A stretch of 36,985 bases of DNA. It comes from Pseudonocardia halophobica (GTDB lineage Bacteria; Actinomycetota; Actinomycetes; Mycobacteriales; Pseudonocardiaceae). The notes below the pieces were generated by a model. The model was given only the letters and a program-made list of their open reading frames with translations. It had not been told where the DNA came from and ran no database searches. Below, piece by piece: positions 7,892-16,847 of this stretch. How positions within the stretch are numbered: position 1 is the stretch's first letter; every line of letters begins with the position of its first letter. Position numbers and translations under genes: made by a program. The DNA lies in assembly GCF_027922425.1 (NCBI RefSeq), contig NZ_BSFQ01000054.1, positions 1 through 36,985 of the forward strand, written 5' to 3'.

Positions 7892-10800
7892 CACAGGTGC
7901 TCCTGGCCCACCCGCAGTTCGAGGTCGACGGCCCGCTGCCCACCGGCACCACCGTGCTGGAGGCCAGCGCGGGCACCGGCAAGACCTTCACGATCGCCGC
8001 ACTCGCCACCCGGTACGTCGCCGAGGGGATCGCCGCGCTGCCCCGGCTGATGCTGGTGACCTTCGGTCGTGAGGCCACCCAGGAGCTGCGCGAACGCGTC
8101 CGGGAGCGGCTCGGCGCCACCGAGCGCGGGCTCGCCGCCGGGGTGCCCTCGGCGGACCCGGTCACCCGACTGCTGCAGCAGGGCAGCCCCGAGGAGGTCA
8201 CGGCGCGGCGGGCCCGGCTGCGGGCGGCGCTCGCGGAGTTCGACGCGGCCACGATCGCCACCACGCACCAGTTCTGCCAGCAGATGCTGGCCGGGCTCGG
8301 GGTGGCCGGGGACAGCGACCCCGACGCGGAGTTCGTCGAGCACGTCGACGACCTGGTCACCGAAGTGGTGGACGACTTCTACGTCCGCAAGTACGCCGCC
8401 CCCGGTGCCGGCCGCCCGGACTTCTCCCGGGACGAGGCGCTCAAGCTCGCCCGGCAGGCGGTCGGCGACCCGCAGGCCCGGCTCGAACCCGCGGACGCCT
8501 CGCCCGGCTCGGTCGCCGGGGTCCGGTACAACTTCGCCAAGGCCGTCCGTGGCGAGGTCGACCGGCGCAAGCGCGCGCGGCGGCTGTTCTCGTACGACGA
8601 CATGCTGACCCGTCTCGCCGGTGCCCTGCGGGACCCGGTGCGCGGCGCCGCGGCCCGCGAGCGGCTGCAGGCCCGGTACGACGTGGTGCTGGTCGACGAG
8701 TTCCAGGACACCGACCCGGTGCAGTGGGAGATCCTGCAGCGGGCCTTCCACGGGCACGTCACGCTCGTCCTGATCGGCGACCCGAAGCAGGCGATCTACG
8801 CGTTTCGCGGGGCCGACGTGGTCTCCTACCTGGAGGCGGCGAAGGAGGCCGGGGAGCTGCGGACCCTGGGCACCAACTACCGCACGGACGAGGCGCTGCT
8901 CGAGGCGCTCGACGGGGTGTTCGGCGAGGTCGCGCTGGGGTCGGACCAGATCGTCGTCCGGCCGGTGGAGGCGCACCACACCGCGCGGCGGCTCGCCGGA
9001 GCGCCGTCGGACGAGCCGTTCCGGCTGCGGGTGGTCGACCGGGACCGGCTGGAGCCGCTCACCGGCCGGCGGCTGGGCCGGGCGCAGAAGGCGCGGGAGG
9101 TGGTGGCGGAGGACGTCGCCGCCGACATCGCCGCCCTGCTCGCCTCCCCCGCCACCGTCGAGGACCGGCCGCTGCGCGCCGGCGACGTCGCGGTCCTGGT
9201 CCGTACCAACGCCCAGGGCGTCCAGGTGCGGGACGCGTGTACCGCGGCCGGTGTGCCGGCGGTCCTGACCGGCACCACCAGCGTGTTCACCACCGAGGCC
9301 GCGGCGGAGTGGCTGACCCTGCTCGAGGCCGTCGAGCAGCCGCAGCGGGCCACCCGGCTGCGCGCCGCCGCGCTGACCTGCTTCGTCGGGCACACGGTCG
9401 AGGAGCTGTGCGGCGAGCGGGCCGAGGAGCTGATCGACGAGCTGGGCACGGACCTGCGGGCGTGGCACGCGGTGCTGGCCGAGCGCGGCGTCGCGGCGCT
9501 GCTGGAGGCGGTCACCAGCCGCACCCGGCTGCCGTCGCGGCTGCTCGGGCTGCGCGAGGGCGACCGGCGGCTCACGGACGTCCGGCACATCGGGCAGGTG
9601 CTGCACGGGGCGTCGCTGGAGCGGCACCTCGGCCCGTCCGCGCTGGTCGAATGGCTGCGCCACCGCATGGCCGACGCCGCGCGGGACACCACCACCGAGC
9701 GGAGCCGGCGCCTGGAGTCCGACGCCGACGCCGTGCAGATCGTCACGGTCCACCGCAGCAAGGGCCTCGAGTTCCCGGTGGTCTACGTGCCGTTCGGCTG
9801 GGACCGGTGGGTCAACGACAAGGCCGAGGTCCTGCTCGTCCACGACGACGCCGGCGCCCGCGTGCTCGACGTGGGCGGGGCCGTCGGGCCGCACCGCTCC
9901 GAGCGGCTGCAGCGGCACCTCGAGGAGGAGGCCGGCGAGGACCTGCGGCTGATGTACGTCGCGCTCACCCGGGCGCGCTGCCAGGTGGTGGCGTGGTGGG
10001 CGCCGACCACCACCACGGAGTGCTCGGCCCTGCACCGGCTGCTGGTCGGGCGGCCCGCCGCCGGCACCGTGCCCGAGGCCGGCTACCGGGTCCCGTCCGA
10101 CGCGTCGGCGCTGGAGCTCCTGCGTTCGCTGCCGGGCGTGGCCGTCGAGACGCTCTCCGACCGCACCCCCGTCCCCGCCCCGGACCGCGACGGCGACCCA
10201 CCTCGGCTGGGTGTGGCCCGGTTCGCCCGCCGGCTCGACGCGGCGTGGCGGCGCACCTCCTACAGCGCGCTGACCGCCGACGCCCACGGCCACCACACGG
10301 CGGTGGAGACGCCGGAGCCGCCCACGCCGGGCGTCGGGTCGGAGCCCGAGGAGCCGGGCAAGGACGACGAGGCCGAGCTCGAGCTGCTCGACGTCATGTC
10401 CGAGCTCGGGGCGGACCTGCCCTCGCCGATGGCCGACCTGCCGCTGGGCACCGGGTTCGGCACGCTGGTCCACGCCGTCTTCGAGCACCTCGACACCACC
10501 GCGGCCGACCTGGCCGCCGAGCTGCGGGCCCGGGTCGACGAGGAACTGGCCCGGCAGCCCGCCGAGATCGACCCGGAGGCGCTCGCGGCGGCGCTGCGGC
10601 CCGTCGTCGAGACGCCGCTGGGGCCGCTCGCGCGCGGGCGCGCGCTGCGGGAGATCCGGCCCGCCGACCGGCTGGCGGAGCTGGACTTCGAGATGCCGCT
10701 GGCCGGCGGCGACACCCCGTCCGGGCAGGTCACACTCGGCGACCTGGCGCCGGTGCTGCGCCGGCACCTGCCCGCCGGAGATCCCCTCGTCGGCTACCCG

Positions 10801-11670
10801 GACCTGATCGCCGCGCCCGGCCTGGCGGGGCAGCCCCTGCGCGGGTACCTGACCGGGTCGATCGACGCCGTCCTGCGGGTCGACGGCCGCTTCCTGGTCG
10901 TCGACTACAAGACGAACTGGCTCGGCCCGTCCGGTCCCGGCGGCCGCGAACCGCTGACCGCCGCGCACTACGCCCCGCCGGTCCTCGCCGCCGCGATGCA
11001 GGCCGCGCACTATCCGCTGCAGGCGCTGCTGTACTCGGTCGCGCTGCACCGCTTCCTGCGCTGGCGGCTGGCGGGCTACTCCCCCGAGCGGCACCTGGGC
11101 GGCACGCTGTACCTCTTCCTCCGCGGGATGTGCGGCCCGGACACCCCGCAGGTCGACGGCACCCCCTGCGGCGTCTTCGGCTGGCACCCGCCCGCCGCCC
11201 TGATCGCCGAGCTCTCGGACGTCCTCGACGCCCGCGTGACCGGCCATGATCGCCGGCCCGGACCGACCGCGGCCGCAGGTGGCGCCGAACGGCCCGAAGC
11301 GGTGATCACCCCGGACACCGACTCGGGCCCCACCGCATCTCCTGCCGAAGATCGGCAGCCGGGACCGCTCCCGGCCGAGGGCGGCCCGGAACGGTCCGGA
11401 ACGGCGATCACCTGCGACGCCGACTCGGGCCCCGCCGCACCTCCTGTCCAAGATCACCAATCCGGACCGCTTCCGGCCGACCGCCGCGGTGGGCCGACCG
11501 AAACGGCGGTCATGAGCGATGGAGAGCGGGTGGAGTTGCCGCTCGACCTGCCCGAGCCCACGGAGGCGCCGCATCCGCGGGAGCGGACCTCACGGCCGCG
11601 GAAATCAGCGCACGTGGAGACCGAGGAGCCCGGGCTGTTCGATCTCGGTGACCTCGGAGGCGGCCGGTGA
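7888..11670 (+). CDS. recB: RecBCD exonuclease V subunit RecB (helicase-nuclease)
   Basis: A 1,260-residue SF1A 3'-5' helicase with a C-terminal nuclease. Walker A is ASAGTGKT (about 26-33). Motif II is LVDEFQDTDP (about 268-277). The later motifs are HRSKGLEFPVVYVPF (about 622) and LMYVALTRARCQVV (about 688). The RecB-family nuclease keeps GFGTLVHAVFEH (about 855) and VVDYKTN (about 1004), so it looks active. Beyond the nuclease there is an unusual disordered tail of about 150 residues containing a 34-residue tandem repeat, ending EEPGLFDLGDLGGGR. The GTG start overlaps recC, and the TGA overlaps the recD GTG. Together with RecC and RecD it resects double-strand ends for recombination. Confidence 0.95.
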   Translation: MTQVLLAHPQFEVDGPLPTGTTVLEASAGTGKTFTIAALATRYVAEGIAALPRLMLVTFGREATQELRERVRERLGATERGLAAGVPSADPVTRLLQQGSPEEVTARRARLRAALAEFDAATIATTHQFCQQMLAGLGVAGDSDPDAEFVEHVDDLVTEVVDDFYVRKYAAPGAGRPDFSRDEALKLARQAVGDPQARLEPADASPGSVAGVRYNFAKAVRGEVDRRKRARRLFSYDDMLTRLAGALRDPVRGAAARERLQARYDVVLVDEFQDTDPVQWEILQRAFHGHVTLVLIGDPKQAIYAFRGADVVSYLEAAKEAGELRTLGTNYRTDEALLEALDGVFGEVALGSDQIVVRPVEAHHTARRLAGAPSDEPFRLRVVDRDRLEPLTGRRLGRAQKAREVVAEDVAADIAALLASPATVEDRPLRAGDVAVLVRTNAQGVQVRDACTAAGVPAVLTGTTSVFTTEAAAEWLTLLEAVEQPQRATRLRAAALTCFVGHTVEELCGERAEELIDELGTDLRAWHAVLAERGVAALLEAVTSRTRLPSRLLGLREGDRRLTDVRHIGQVLHGASLERHLGPSALVEWLRHRMADAARDTTTERSRRLESDADAVQIVTVHRSKGLEFPVVYVPFGWDRWVNDKAEVLLVHDDAGARVLDVGGAVGPHRSERLQRHLEEEAGEDLRLMYVALTRARCQVVAWWAPTTTTECSALHRLLVGRPAAGTVPEAGYRVPSDASALELLRSLPGVAVETLSDRTPVPAPDRDGDPPRLGVARFARRLDAAWRRTSYSALTADAHGHHTAVETPEPPTPGVGSEPEEPGKDDEAELELLDVMSELGADLPSPMADLPLGTGFGTLVHAVFEHLDTTAADLAAELRARVDEELARQPAEIDPEALAAALRPVVETPLGPLARGRALREIRPADRLAELDFEMPLAGGDTPSGQVTLGDLAPVLRRHLPAGDPLVGYPDLIAAPGLAGQPLRGYLTGSIDAVLRVDGRFLVVDYKTNWLGPSGPGGREPLTAAHYAPPVLAAAMQAAHYPLQALLYSVALHRFLRWRLAGYSPERHLGGTLYLFLRGMCGPDTPQVDGTPCGVFGWHPPAALIAELSDVLDARVTGHDRRPGPTAAAGGAERPEAVITPDTDSGPTASPAEDRQPGPLPAEGGPERSGTAITCDADSGPAAPPVQDHQSGPLPADRRGGPTETAVMSDGERVELPLDLPEPTEAPHPRERTSRPRKSAHVETEEPGLFDLGDLGGGR
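11248..11514 (+). repeat. 102-bp in-frame tandem repeat in the recB 3' region
   Basis: Two full diverged units (11248-11349 and 11350-11451) and a partial third (from 11452) each begin with GATC and keep an exact 102-bp (34-codon) period. The encoded units share a D(R/H)-x-x-GP opening and, in units 1 and 2, a (D/A)DSGP(T/A) core followed by an Ala/Pro stretch. Confidence 0.8.
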
Positions 11671-13628
11671 GCATCCCCCGGACCGCCGCCGCCCCGGAGC
11701 GCGATCCCTACGACCTCCGCACCGCCCGCACCGCCGCGGGCCTGCTGGGTGAGTTCAACGTCGCCGGGGTGCTGTCGGCTGCGGACGTGCACGTCGCGAG
11801 CCGGCTCGGGCGCCTCGGCGGCGATCCCCGGGGTGAGCCCGAGGAGGTGCTGCTCGCCGTCGCCCTCACCGTCCGCGCCATCCGCAACGGCTCGGTGTGC
11901 GTCGACCTGGCCGAGGTCGCCCACACCGTCCTGGGTGAGGGCGAGGAGTCGGTCGACGTCTCCGCCCTGCCGTGGCCCGAGCCGGCGGCCTGGCGCGCGG
12001 CCGTCGAGCAGAGCCCGCTGGTCGCGAGCGGCGCCGACGCCGCGTCCGGGCGCCCGCTGCGGATGATCCCGGTCGCGGGCGGCCGGGGCCTGCTCTACCT
12101 CGACCGCTACTGGGCCGAGGAGGAGCTGGTCCGCCGGGAGCTACGGGACCGCGCCGCCGCCGAGCAGCCCGAGGTCGACCCCGGCCGGCTCCGGGCCGCC
12201 CTCGCCCGGCTGTTCGACCACCCGGCCGAGGCCGGCCACGAGGCGGACGCGCCGCAGGGCACGGACCTGCAGCGGCTCGCCGCGGCCGTCGCCGCCCTGC
12301 GCCGGGTCACCGTGCTCGCCGGCGGCCCGGGCACCGGTAAGACCACCACGGTCGCCCGGCTGATCGCGCTGCTCCACGACCTGCACGAGCTCGACTCGCC
12401 GTCGCCGCTGCGGGTCGCGCTCGTCGCCCCGACCGGCAAGGCGGCCGCGCGGCTCGGCGAGGCGGTGGCCCAGCACACGGCCGAGCTGCCCGAGGAGGAC
12501 CGGGCGCGCGTCGGGTCCCCGGCGGCGTCGACGATCCACCGGCTGCTCGGGCGGCGCCCCGGGTCGTCGAGCCGCTTCCGGCACGACCGGGCCAACCGCC
12601 TCCCGCACGACGTCGTGGTCGTCGACGAGACCTCGATGGTCTCCCTCACCCTGATGGCCCGGCTGCTCGAGGCGGTCCGGCCCGACGCCCGGCTCGTGCT
12701 GGTCGGCGACCCGGACCAGCTCGCGTCCGTCGAGGCGGGCGCGGTGCTCGGCGACCTCGCCCGCGCGGGCGGTCGCCCCGAACCGGCGCTCGAGGACCGG
12801 CTCCGGGAGGTCGGGGCGCTCGCCGTGGAGGACCCGCCGGTGGTCCACGGGGTGGTCACGCTGCGGCACACCTGGCGCTTCGAGGGCGGCATCGCCGAGT
12901 TCGCCGGCGCGGTCCAGGCGGGCCGGGCGGACGACGCGGTCGCCCTGCTCCGCGAGGGCCGCGCCGACCTGCAGTTCGTGGAGAGCGACCTGGAGGTGCG
13001 GGAGCCGGCGGGCCTGGAGGGGCTGCGGGCGGACGTGGTCGACGCGTCCGGCGCGCTGATCTCCGCGGCGGTCGCCGGCCGCACCGGCGAGGCGCTCGAC
13101 GCCCTCGAACGCCACCGCCTGCTCTGCGCCCACCGCCGCGGCCCCTACGGCGTCACGCGCTGGGGCCTGGAGGTCGAACGCTGGCTGGCCCAGGCGCTGC
13201 CCGGGTTCGACGAGGTGGCGCCGGGCCAGCCCGGACCGTGGTACCCGGGCCGGCCGCTGCTCGTCACGGCCAACGACTACGACCTCGGCCTGTACAACGG
13301 CGACACCGGCGTGGTCGTGCGCCAGGGCGGCGCGCTGCGGGCGGTGTTCGGCCGGCCGAACGCGCCCCAGTCGTTCGCGCCCGCCCGGCTCGGCGGGGTG
13401 CAGACGGTGCACGCGATGACCGTCCACCGCAGCCAGGGCAGCCAGTTCGCCCGGGTCACCGTGGTGCTGCCGCCCCCGGACTCCCCGCTCCTCACCCGCG
13501 AGCTGCTCTACACCGCGGTGACCCGCGCCCGCACCGCCGTCCGGATCGTCGGCAGCGAGGAGGCGGTCCGCGCCGCCGTCGCCCGCCCCGTCAGCCGGGC
13601 CAGTGGCCTGCGGGAACGGATGGGTTGA
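11667..13628 (+). CDS. recD: RecBCD exonuclease V subunit RecD (5'-3' helicase)
   Basis: A 653-residue SF1B helicase. Walker A is GGPGTGKTTTVARL (about 219-232). Walker B is VVVDETSMVS. A domain 2B/SH3-like segment contains NDYDLGLYNGDTGVV, and the C-terminal helicase motifs are VHRSQGSQFARVTVVLP and LLYTAVTRARTAVRIVG. All are typical of RecD in RecBCD rather than the longer RecD2. The GTG start overlaps the recB stop as GTGA, completing the recC-recB-recD operon. About 90 bases separate it from the next gene, with no clear terminator between them. Confidence 0.95.
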   Translation: MSIPRTAAAPERDPYDLRTARTAAGLLGEFNVAGVLSAADVHVASRLGRLGGDPRGEPEEVLLAVALTVRAIRNGSVCVDLAEVAHTVLGEGEESVDVSALPWPEPAAWRAAVEQSPLVASGADAASGRPLRMIPVAGGRGLLYLDRYWAEEELVRRELRDRAAAEQPEVDPGRLRAALARLFDHPAEAGHEADAPQGTDLQRLAAAVAALRRVTVLAGGPGTGKTTTVARLIALLHDLHELDSPSPLRVALVAPTGKAAARLGEAVAQHTAELPEEDRARVGSPAASTIHRLLGRRPGSSSRFRHDRANRLPHDVVVVDETSMVSLTLMARLLEAVRPDARLVLVGDPDQLASVEAGAVLGDLARAGGRPEPALEDRLREVGALAVEDPPVVHGVVTLRHTWRFEGGIAEFAGAVQAGRADDAVALLREGRADLQFVESDLEVREPAGLEGLRADVVDASGALISAAVAGRTGEALDALERHRLLCAHRRGPYGVTRWGLEVERWLAQALPGFDEVAPGQPGPWYPGRPLLVTANDYDLGLYNGDTGVVVRQGGALRAVFGRPNAPQSFAPARLGGVQTVHAMTVHRSQGSQFARVTVVLPPPDSPLLTRELLYTAVTRARTAVRIVGSEEAVRAAVARPVSRASGLRERMG

Positions 13629-13718
13629 CCGACCGCCCGTACAGCCGTGGGCGAACACGCGCGCACAGCGGACGAATGCCGGTGACCCGGCGCGGCCGGG
13701 CAGGGCAGGATGGGTGCC

Positions 13719-15404
13719 ATGCCGGAGGCTGCCTCCTCGCTCGTCCCCGCCAAGCCCGCCCTCGTCACCGTCGACGACGACCCCAGCGTCTCCCGCGCCG
13801 TGGCCCGCGATCTGCGGCGCCGGTACGGCGAGACCTTCCGCGTCGTGCGCGCCGAGTCCGGGCAGCAGGCCCTGGACGCGCTCAAGGAGATGGCGCTGCG
13901 CGGCAACGACGTCGCCGTCCTGCTCGCCGACTTCCGCATGCCCGGGATGAACGGGCTGGAGTTCCTCGAGCAGGCGATGGACCTGTACCCCGCGGCCCGG
14001 CGGGTCCTGCTGACCGCCTACGCCGACACCGACGCCGCCATCACCGCGATCAACGTCGTCGACCTCGACCACTACCTGCTCAAGCCCTGGGACCCCCCGG
14101 AGGAGAAGCTCTACCCCGTCGTCGACGCCATGATCGACGCCTGGCGGGCCGCTCCCCGCAAGGAGGTCTGCGAGACGCGCGTGATCGGCCACCGCTGGTC
14201 CGCCCGCTCCCACGAGGTCCGGGACTTCCTCGCCCGCAACCAGGTCCCCTACCGCTGGTACCCCGTCGACCAGCCCGAGGCCGCGCGGCTGCTGCAGGCC
14301 GCGGGCGTCGACGACTCGCACCTTCCCGTGGTGATCTCCCCCGCCGGGGAGTGCCTGGTCGCTCCGGACGAGATGCAGCTCGCCGAGCGCGTCGGGCTGG
14401 CGACCGTCCCGGTCACGGACTTCTACGACCTCATCGTGATCGGCGGCGGCCCGGCCGGGCTCGGCGCGAGCGTGTACGGCGCGTCGGAGGGCCTGCGGAC
14501 GGTCCTGGTCGAGCGCACCGCGACCGGCGGTCAGGCCGGGCAGAGCTCCCGGATCGAGAACTACCTGGGCTTCCCCGACGGCGTCTCGGGCGCCCAGCTC
14601 ACCGACCGCGCCCGGCGCCAGGCCGTCCGGCTCGGTGCGGAGGTGCTGACCGCGCGCGAGGTCGTCGCGCTGGAGGCCAACGGGCCGGCCCGCACGGTCC
14701 GGTTCGCCGACGGCAGCGCGATCCATGCGCACGCCGTCGTGCTCGCCACCGGGGTGAGCTACCGCGAGCTCGACGCCCCGGGCCTGGCCGACCTGGCCGG
14801 CCGCGGCGTGTTCTACGGTTCCGCGCTGACCGAGGCGGCGGGCTGCGCGGGCGCCGACGTCTACATCGTCGGCGGCGCCAACTCCGCAGGTCAAGCCGCC
14901 GTCTACTTCTCCCGGCACGCCCGCAGCGTCACGATGCTGGTGCGCGGGCCGGGGCTGCAGGCCTCGATGTCGCAGTACCTCATCGAGCAGATCGAGGGCA
15001 TCCCGGAGATCACCGTCCGGACGTGCACCGAGGTCGTCGAGGCCACCGGCGGCGAGCACCTCGAGAAGCTCACCCTGCGGGACCGCAACACCGGGGAGAC
15101 CGAGACGGTCGACGCCGGCTACCTGTTCGTGTTCATCGGCGCGACCCCGCGCACGGACTGGCTCGGCGAGCTGGTCGAGCGCGACGCCGGCGGGTTCGTC
15201 CTGGCGGGCCCCGACCTCGTCGTCGAGGGCAGGCGGCCTGCGGGATGGACCGAGGACCGGGATCCGTTGCACCTGGAGACGAGCCTGCCGGGGGTCTTCG
15301 TCGCCGGCGACGCACGGGCGGACTCCGTGAAACGGGTCGCGTCGGCCGTGGGCGACGGGGCGATGGCCGTGTCGCTCGTCCACCGCTACCTGGAGAGGCC
15401 CTGA
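13719..15404 (+). CDS. Response regulator fused to thioredoxin-reductase-like flavoprotein lacking the active-site CxxC
   Basis: A 561-residue, three-part protein. Residues 14-140 are a receiver domain with acidic pocket VTVDDD, phospho-acceptor Asp71 (LLADFRMPGMNG), Thr99 and Lys122 (LLKPW). Residues 151-228 look like a thioredoxin/glutaredoxin-type fold without active-site cysteines (HRWSARSHE where a CxxC would be). Residues 235-561 form a TrxR-like oxidoreductase with FAD motif VIGGGPAG (240-247), GGQAGQSSRIENYLGFP, an NADPH motif VGGANSAG and the C-terminal FAD motif FVAGD. Where TrxR has YCATCDG the sequence is YGSALTEA, so normal dithiol chemistry is not expected. ATG 13719 sits 8 bases after AGGA; ATG 13710 is an alternative. 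It overlaps the kinase gene by one base and is probably its phosphorylation partner. Confidence 0.93.
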   Translation: MPEAASSLVPAKPALVTVDDDPSVSRAVARDLRRRYGETFRVVRAESGQQALDALKEMALRGNDVAVLLADFRMPGMNGLEFLEQAMDLYPAARRVLLTAYADTDAAITAINVVDLDHYLLKPWDPPEEKLYPVVDAMIDAWRAAPRKEVCETRVIGHRWSARSHEVRDFLARNQVPYRWYPVDQPEAARLLQAAGVDDSHLPVVISPAGECLVAPDEMQLAERVGLATVPVTDFYDLIVIGGGPAGLGASVYGASEGLRTVLVERTATGGQAGQSSRIENYLGFPDGVSGAQLTDRARRQAVRLGAEVLTAREVVALEANGPARTVRFADGSAIHAHAVVLATGVSYRELDAPGLADLAGRGVFYGSALTEAAGCAGADVYIVGGANSAGQAAVYFSRHARSVTMLVRGPGLQASMSQYLIEQIEGIPEITVRTCTEVVEATGGEHLEKLTLRDRNTGETETVDAGYLFVFIGATPRTDWLGELVERDAGGFVLAGPDLVVEGRRPAGWTEDRDPLHLETSLPGVFVAGDARADSVKRVASAVGDGAMAVSLVHRYLERP

Positions 15405-16834
15405 TGAGCGCACCGATCGCCTGCGACCCGGACGAACTGCGCCGGCTCTTCCTGTTCGAGAAGCTGCAGCCGGACCAGCTCGACGCGCTGTGCCGGCAGG
15501 GCCGGATCGAGACGTTCGAGCCGGGCCAGGTGTACCGCGAGGGCGATCCGGCCACGTGCTTCTACGTGCTGGTCGAGGGCACGGTGGTGCTCGCCCGGCG
15601 GTCCGGGGAGGAGGACGTCGAGGTCGAGCGGACGTCCCAGCCCGGGGTGTACGCGGGCGCCTGGCACGCCTACCTCGGCGACCGGGTCCCGCAGGTCTAC
15701 AACAACTCGCTGCGGGTCACGGTGCGTTCGCGGTTCTACGTGCTCGACGCCGAGAAGCTCTCCACGCTGATGCGCGAGTGGTTCCCGATGGCGCTGCACC
15801 TGCTCGAGGGCCTGTTCTTCGGCATCCAGAACACCCAGCAGGCCGTCAGCCAGCGCGAACGGCTCCTCGCCCTCGGCTCGCTGTCGGCCGGGCTGACCCA
15901 CGAGCTGAACAACCCGGCCGCCGCGGCGGTGCGCGCCACGTCCACCCTGCGCGAGCGCGTCGCCGGGATGCGGCACAAGCTCGGGCTGATCGCGGCCGGC
16001 CCTTACGAGCGGGCCGACCTCGAGACCCTCATGCGCCTGCAGGAGGACGCCGCCGACCGGGTCGGCAAGGCCCCCGAGCTCGGCCCGCTCGAGACCGGCG
16101 ACGCCGAGGACGAGGTCGGCGAGTGGATCTCCGACCAGGGCATCGAGGGCGGCTGGGACATCGCGCCGAACTTCGTGGCCGCGGGGATCGACGTCGACTG
16201 GCTGCAGCAGGTCAAGGCGAGCGTGCCCGCGCCGATACTGGAGAGCGCGGTCCGCTGGCTGAACTACACCGTCGAGACCGAGCTGCTGATGAACGAGATC
16301 GCGGACTCGACGACCCGGGTCTCGACGCTGGTCGGCGCGGCCAAGCAGTACTCGCAGATGGACCGGGCGCCCTACCAGACCGTGGACGTGCACGAGCTGC
16401 TCAAGTCCACGATCGTCATGCTGCACGGCAAGTTCGGGAACGGCGTCCAGCTGGTCAAGGACTTCGACCGCAGCCTGCCGAAGATCTCCGTCTACGCGGC
16501 CGAGCTGAACCAGGTCTGGACGAACCTGATCGACAACGCCGTCCAGGCGATGGACGGGCACGGCACCCTGACGGTGCGCACCGCGCGGGAGGGCGACCGG
16601 CTGCTCGTCGAGATCGGCGACACCGGGCCCGGGGTCCCGGCGGAGATCCGGTCGCGGATCTTCGAGCCCTTCTTCACCACGAAGGCCGTCGGCGAGGGCA
16701 CCGGGCTCGGCCTGGACATCTCCTGGCGGATCGTGGTCAACCGGCACCACGGCGACCTGCGCGTGCTCTCCGAGCCGGGGAACACCCGCTTCCAGGTCCT
16801 GCTGCCCTTCGACGCGCTGATCGACGAATCGTGA
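15404..16834 (+). CDS. Sensor histidine kinase with N-terminal cyclic-nucleotide-binding-like domain
   Basis: A 476-residue soluble kinase with no membrane segment. Residues 10-135 match a CNB (Crp-type) beta-roll (LFLFEKLQPDQLDALC, then GQVYREGDPATCFYVLVEGT), but the classic phosphate-binding cassette with its Arg is not evident (GVYAGAWHAYLGD instead). The dimerisation/phosphotransfer helix has His166 in GLTHELNNPAAAA. The ATPase has N box NLIDNAVQAM (374-383), G1 DTGPG (406-410), F box EPFFTTK (421-427) and G2 GTGLGLD (432-438). All catalytic motifs are intact. Its ATG overlaps the stop of the response-regulator gene (TGATG), so the two are presumably a cognate pair. The signal is unknown. 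Confidence 0.93.
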   Translation: MSAPIACDPDELRRLFLFEKLQPDQLDALCRQGRIETFEPGQVYREGDPATCFYVLVEGTVVLARRSGEEDVEVERTSQPGVYAGAWHAYLGDRVPQVYNNSLRVTVRSRFYVLDAEKLSTLMREWFPMALHLLEGLFFGIQNTQQAVSQRERLLALGSLSAGLTHELNNPAAAAVRATSTLRERVAGMRHKLGLIAAGPYERADLETLMRLQEDAADRVGKAPELGPLETGDAEDEVGEWISDQGIEGGWDIAPNFVAAGIDVDWLQQVKASVPAPILESAVRWLNYTVETELLMNEIADSTTRVSTLVGAAKQYSQMDRAPYQTVDVHELLKSTIVMLHGKFGNGVQLVKDFDRSLPKISVYAAELNQVWTNLIDNAVQAMDGHGTLTVRTAREGDRLLVEIGDTGPGVPAEIRSRIFEPFFTTKAVGEGTGLGLDISWRIVVNRHHGDLRVLSEPGNTRFQVLLPFDALIDES

Positions 16835-16847
16835 CAGTGGAGGAATC

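Noticed and set aside
3857..7894. Very long open frame on the minus strand opposite recC (over 1,300 codons)
   Set aside because: It is antisense to a clear recC gene, is rich in Arg/Pro/Gly/His without any domain, and results from the high GC content.
7663..11574. Long minus-strand frame opposite recB
   Set aside because: Same codon-position artefact; the plus strand encodes complete RecB helicase and nuclease motifs.
12141..15413. Minus-strand frame of about 1,090 codons opposite recD and the response-regulator fusion
   Set aside because: Low-complexity composition and no recognisable motif; both sense genes are convincing.
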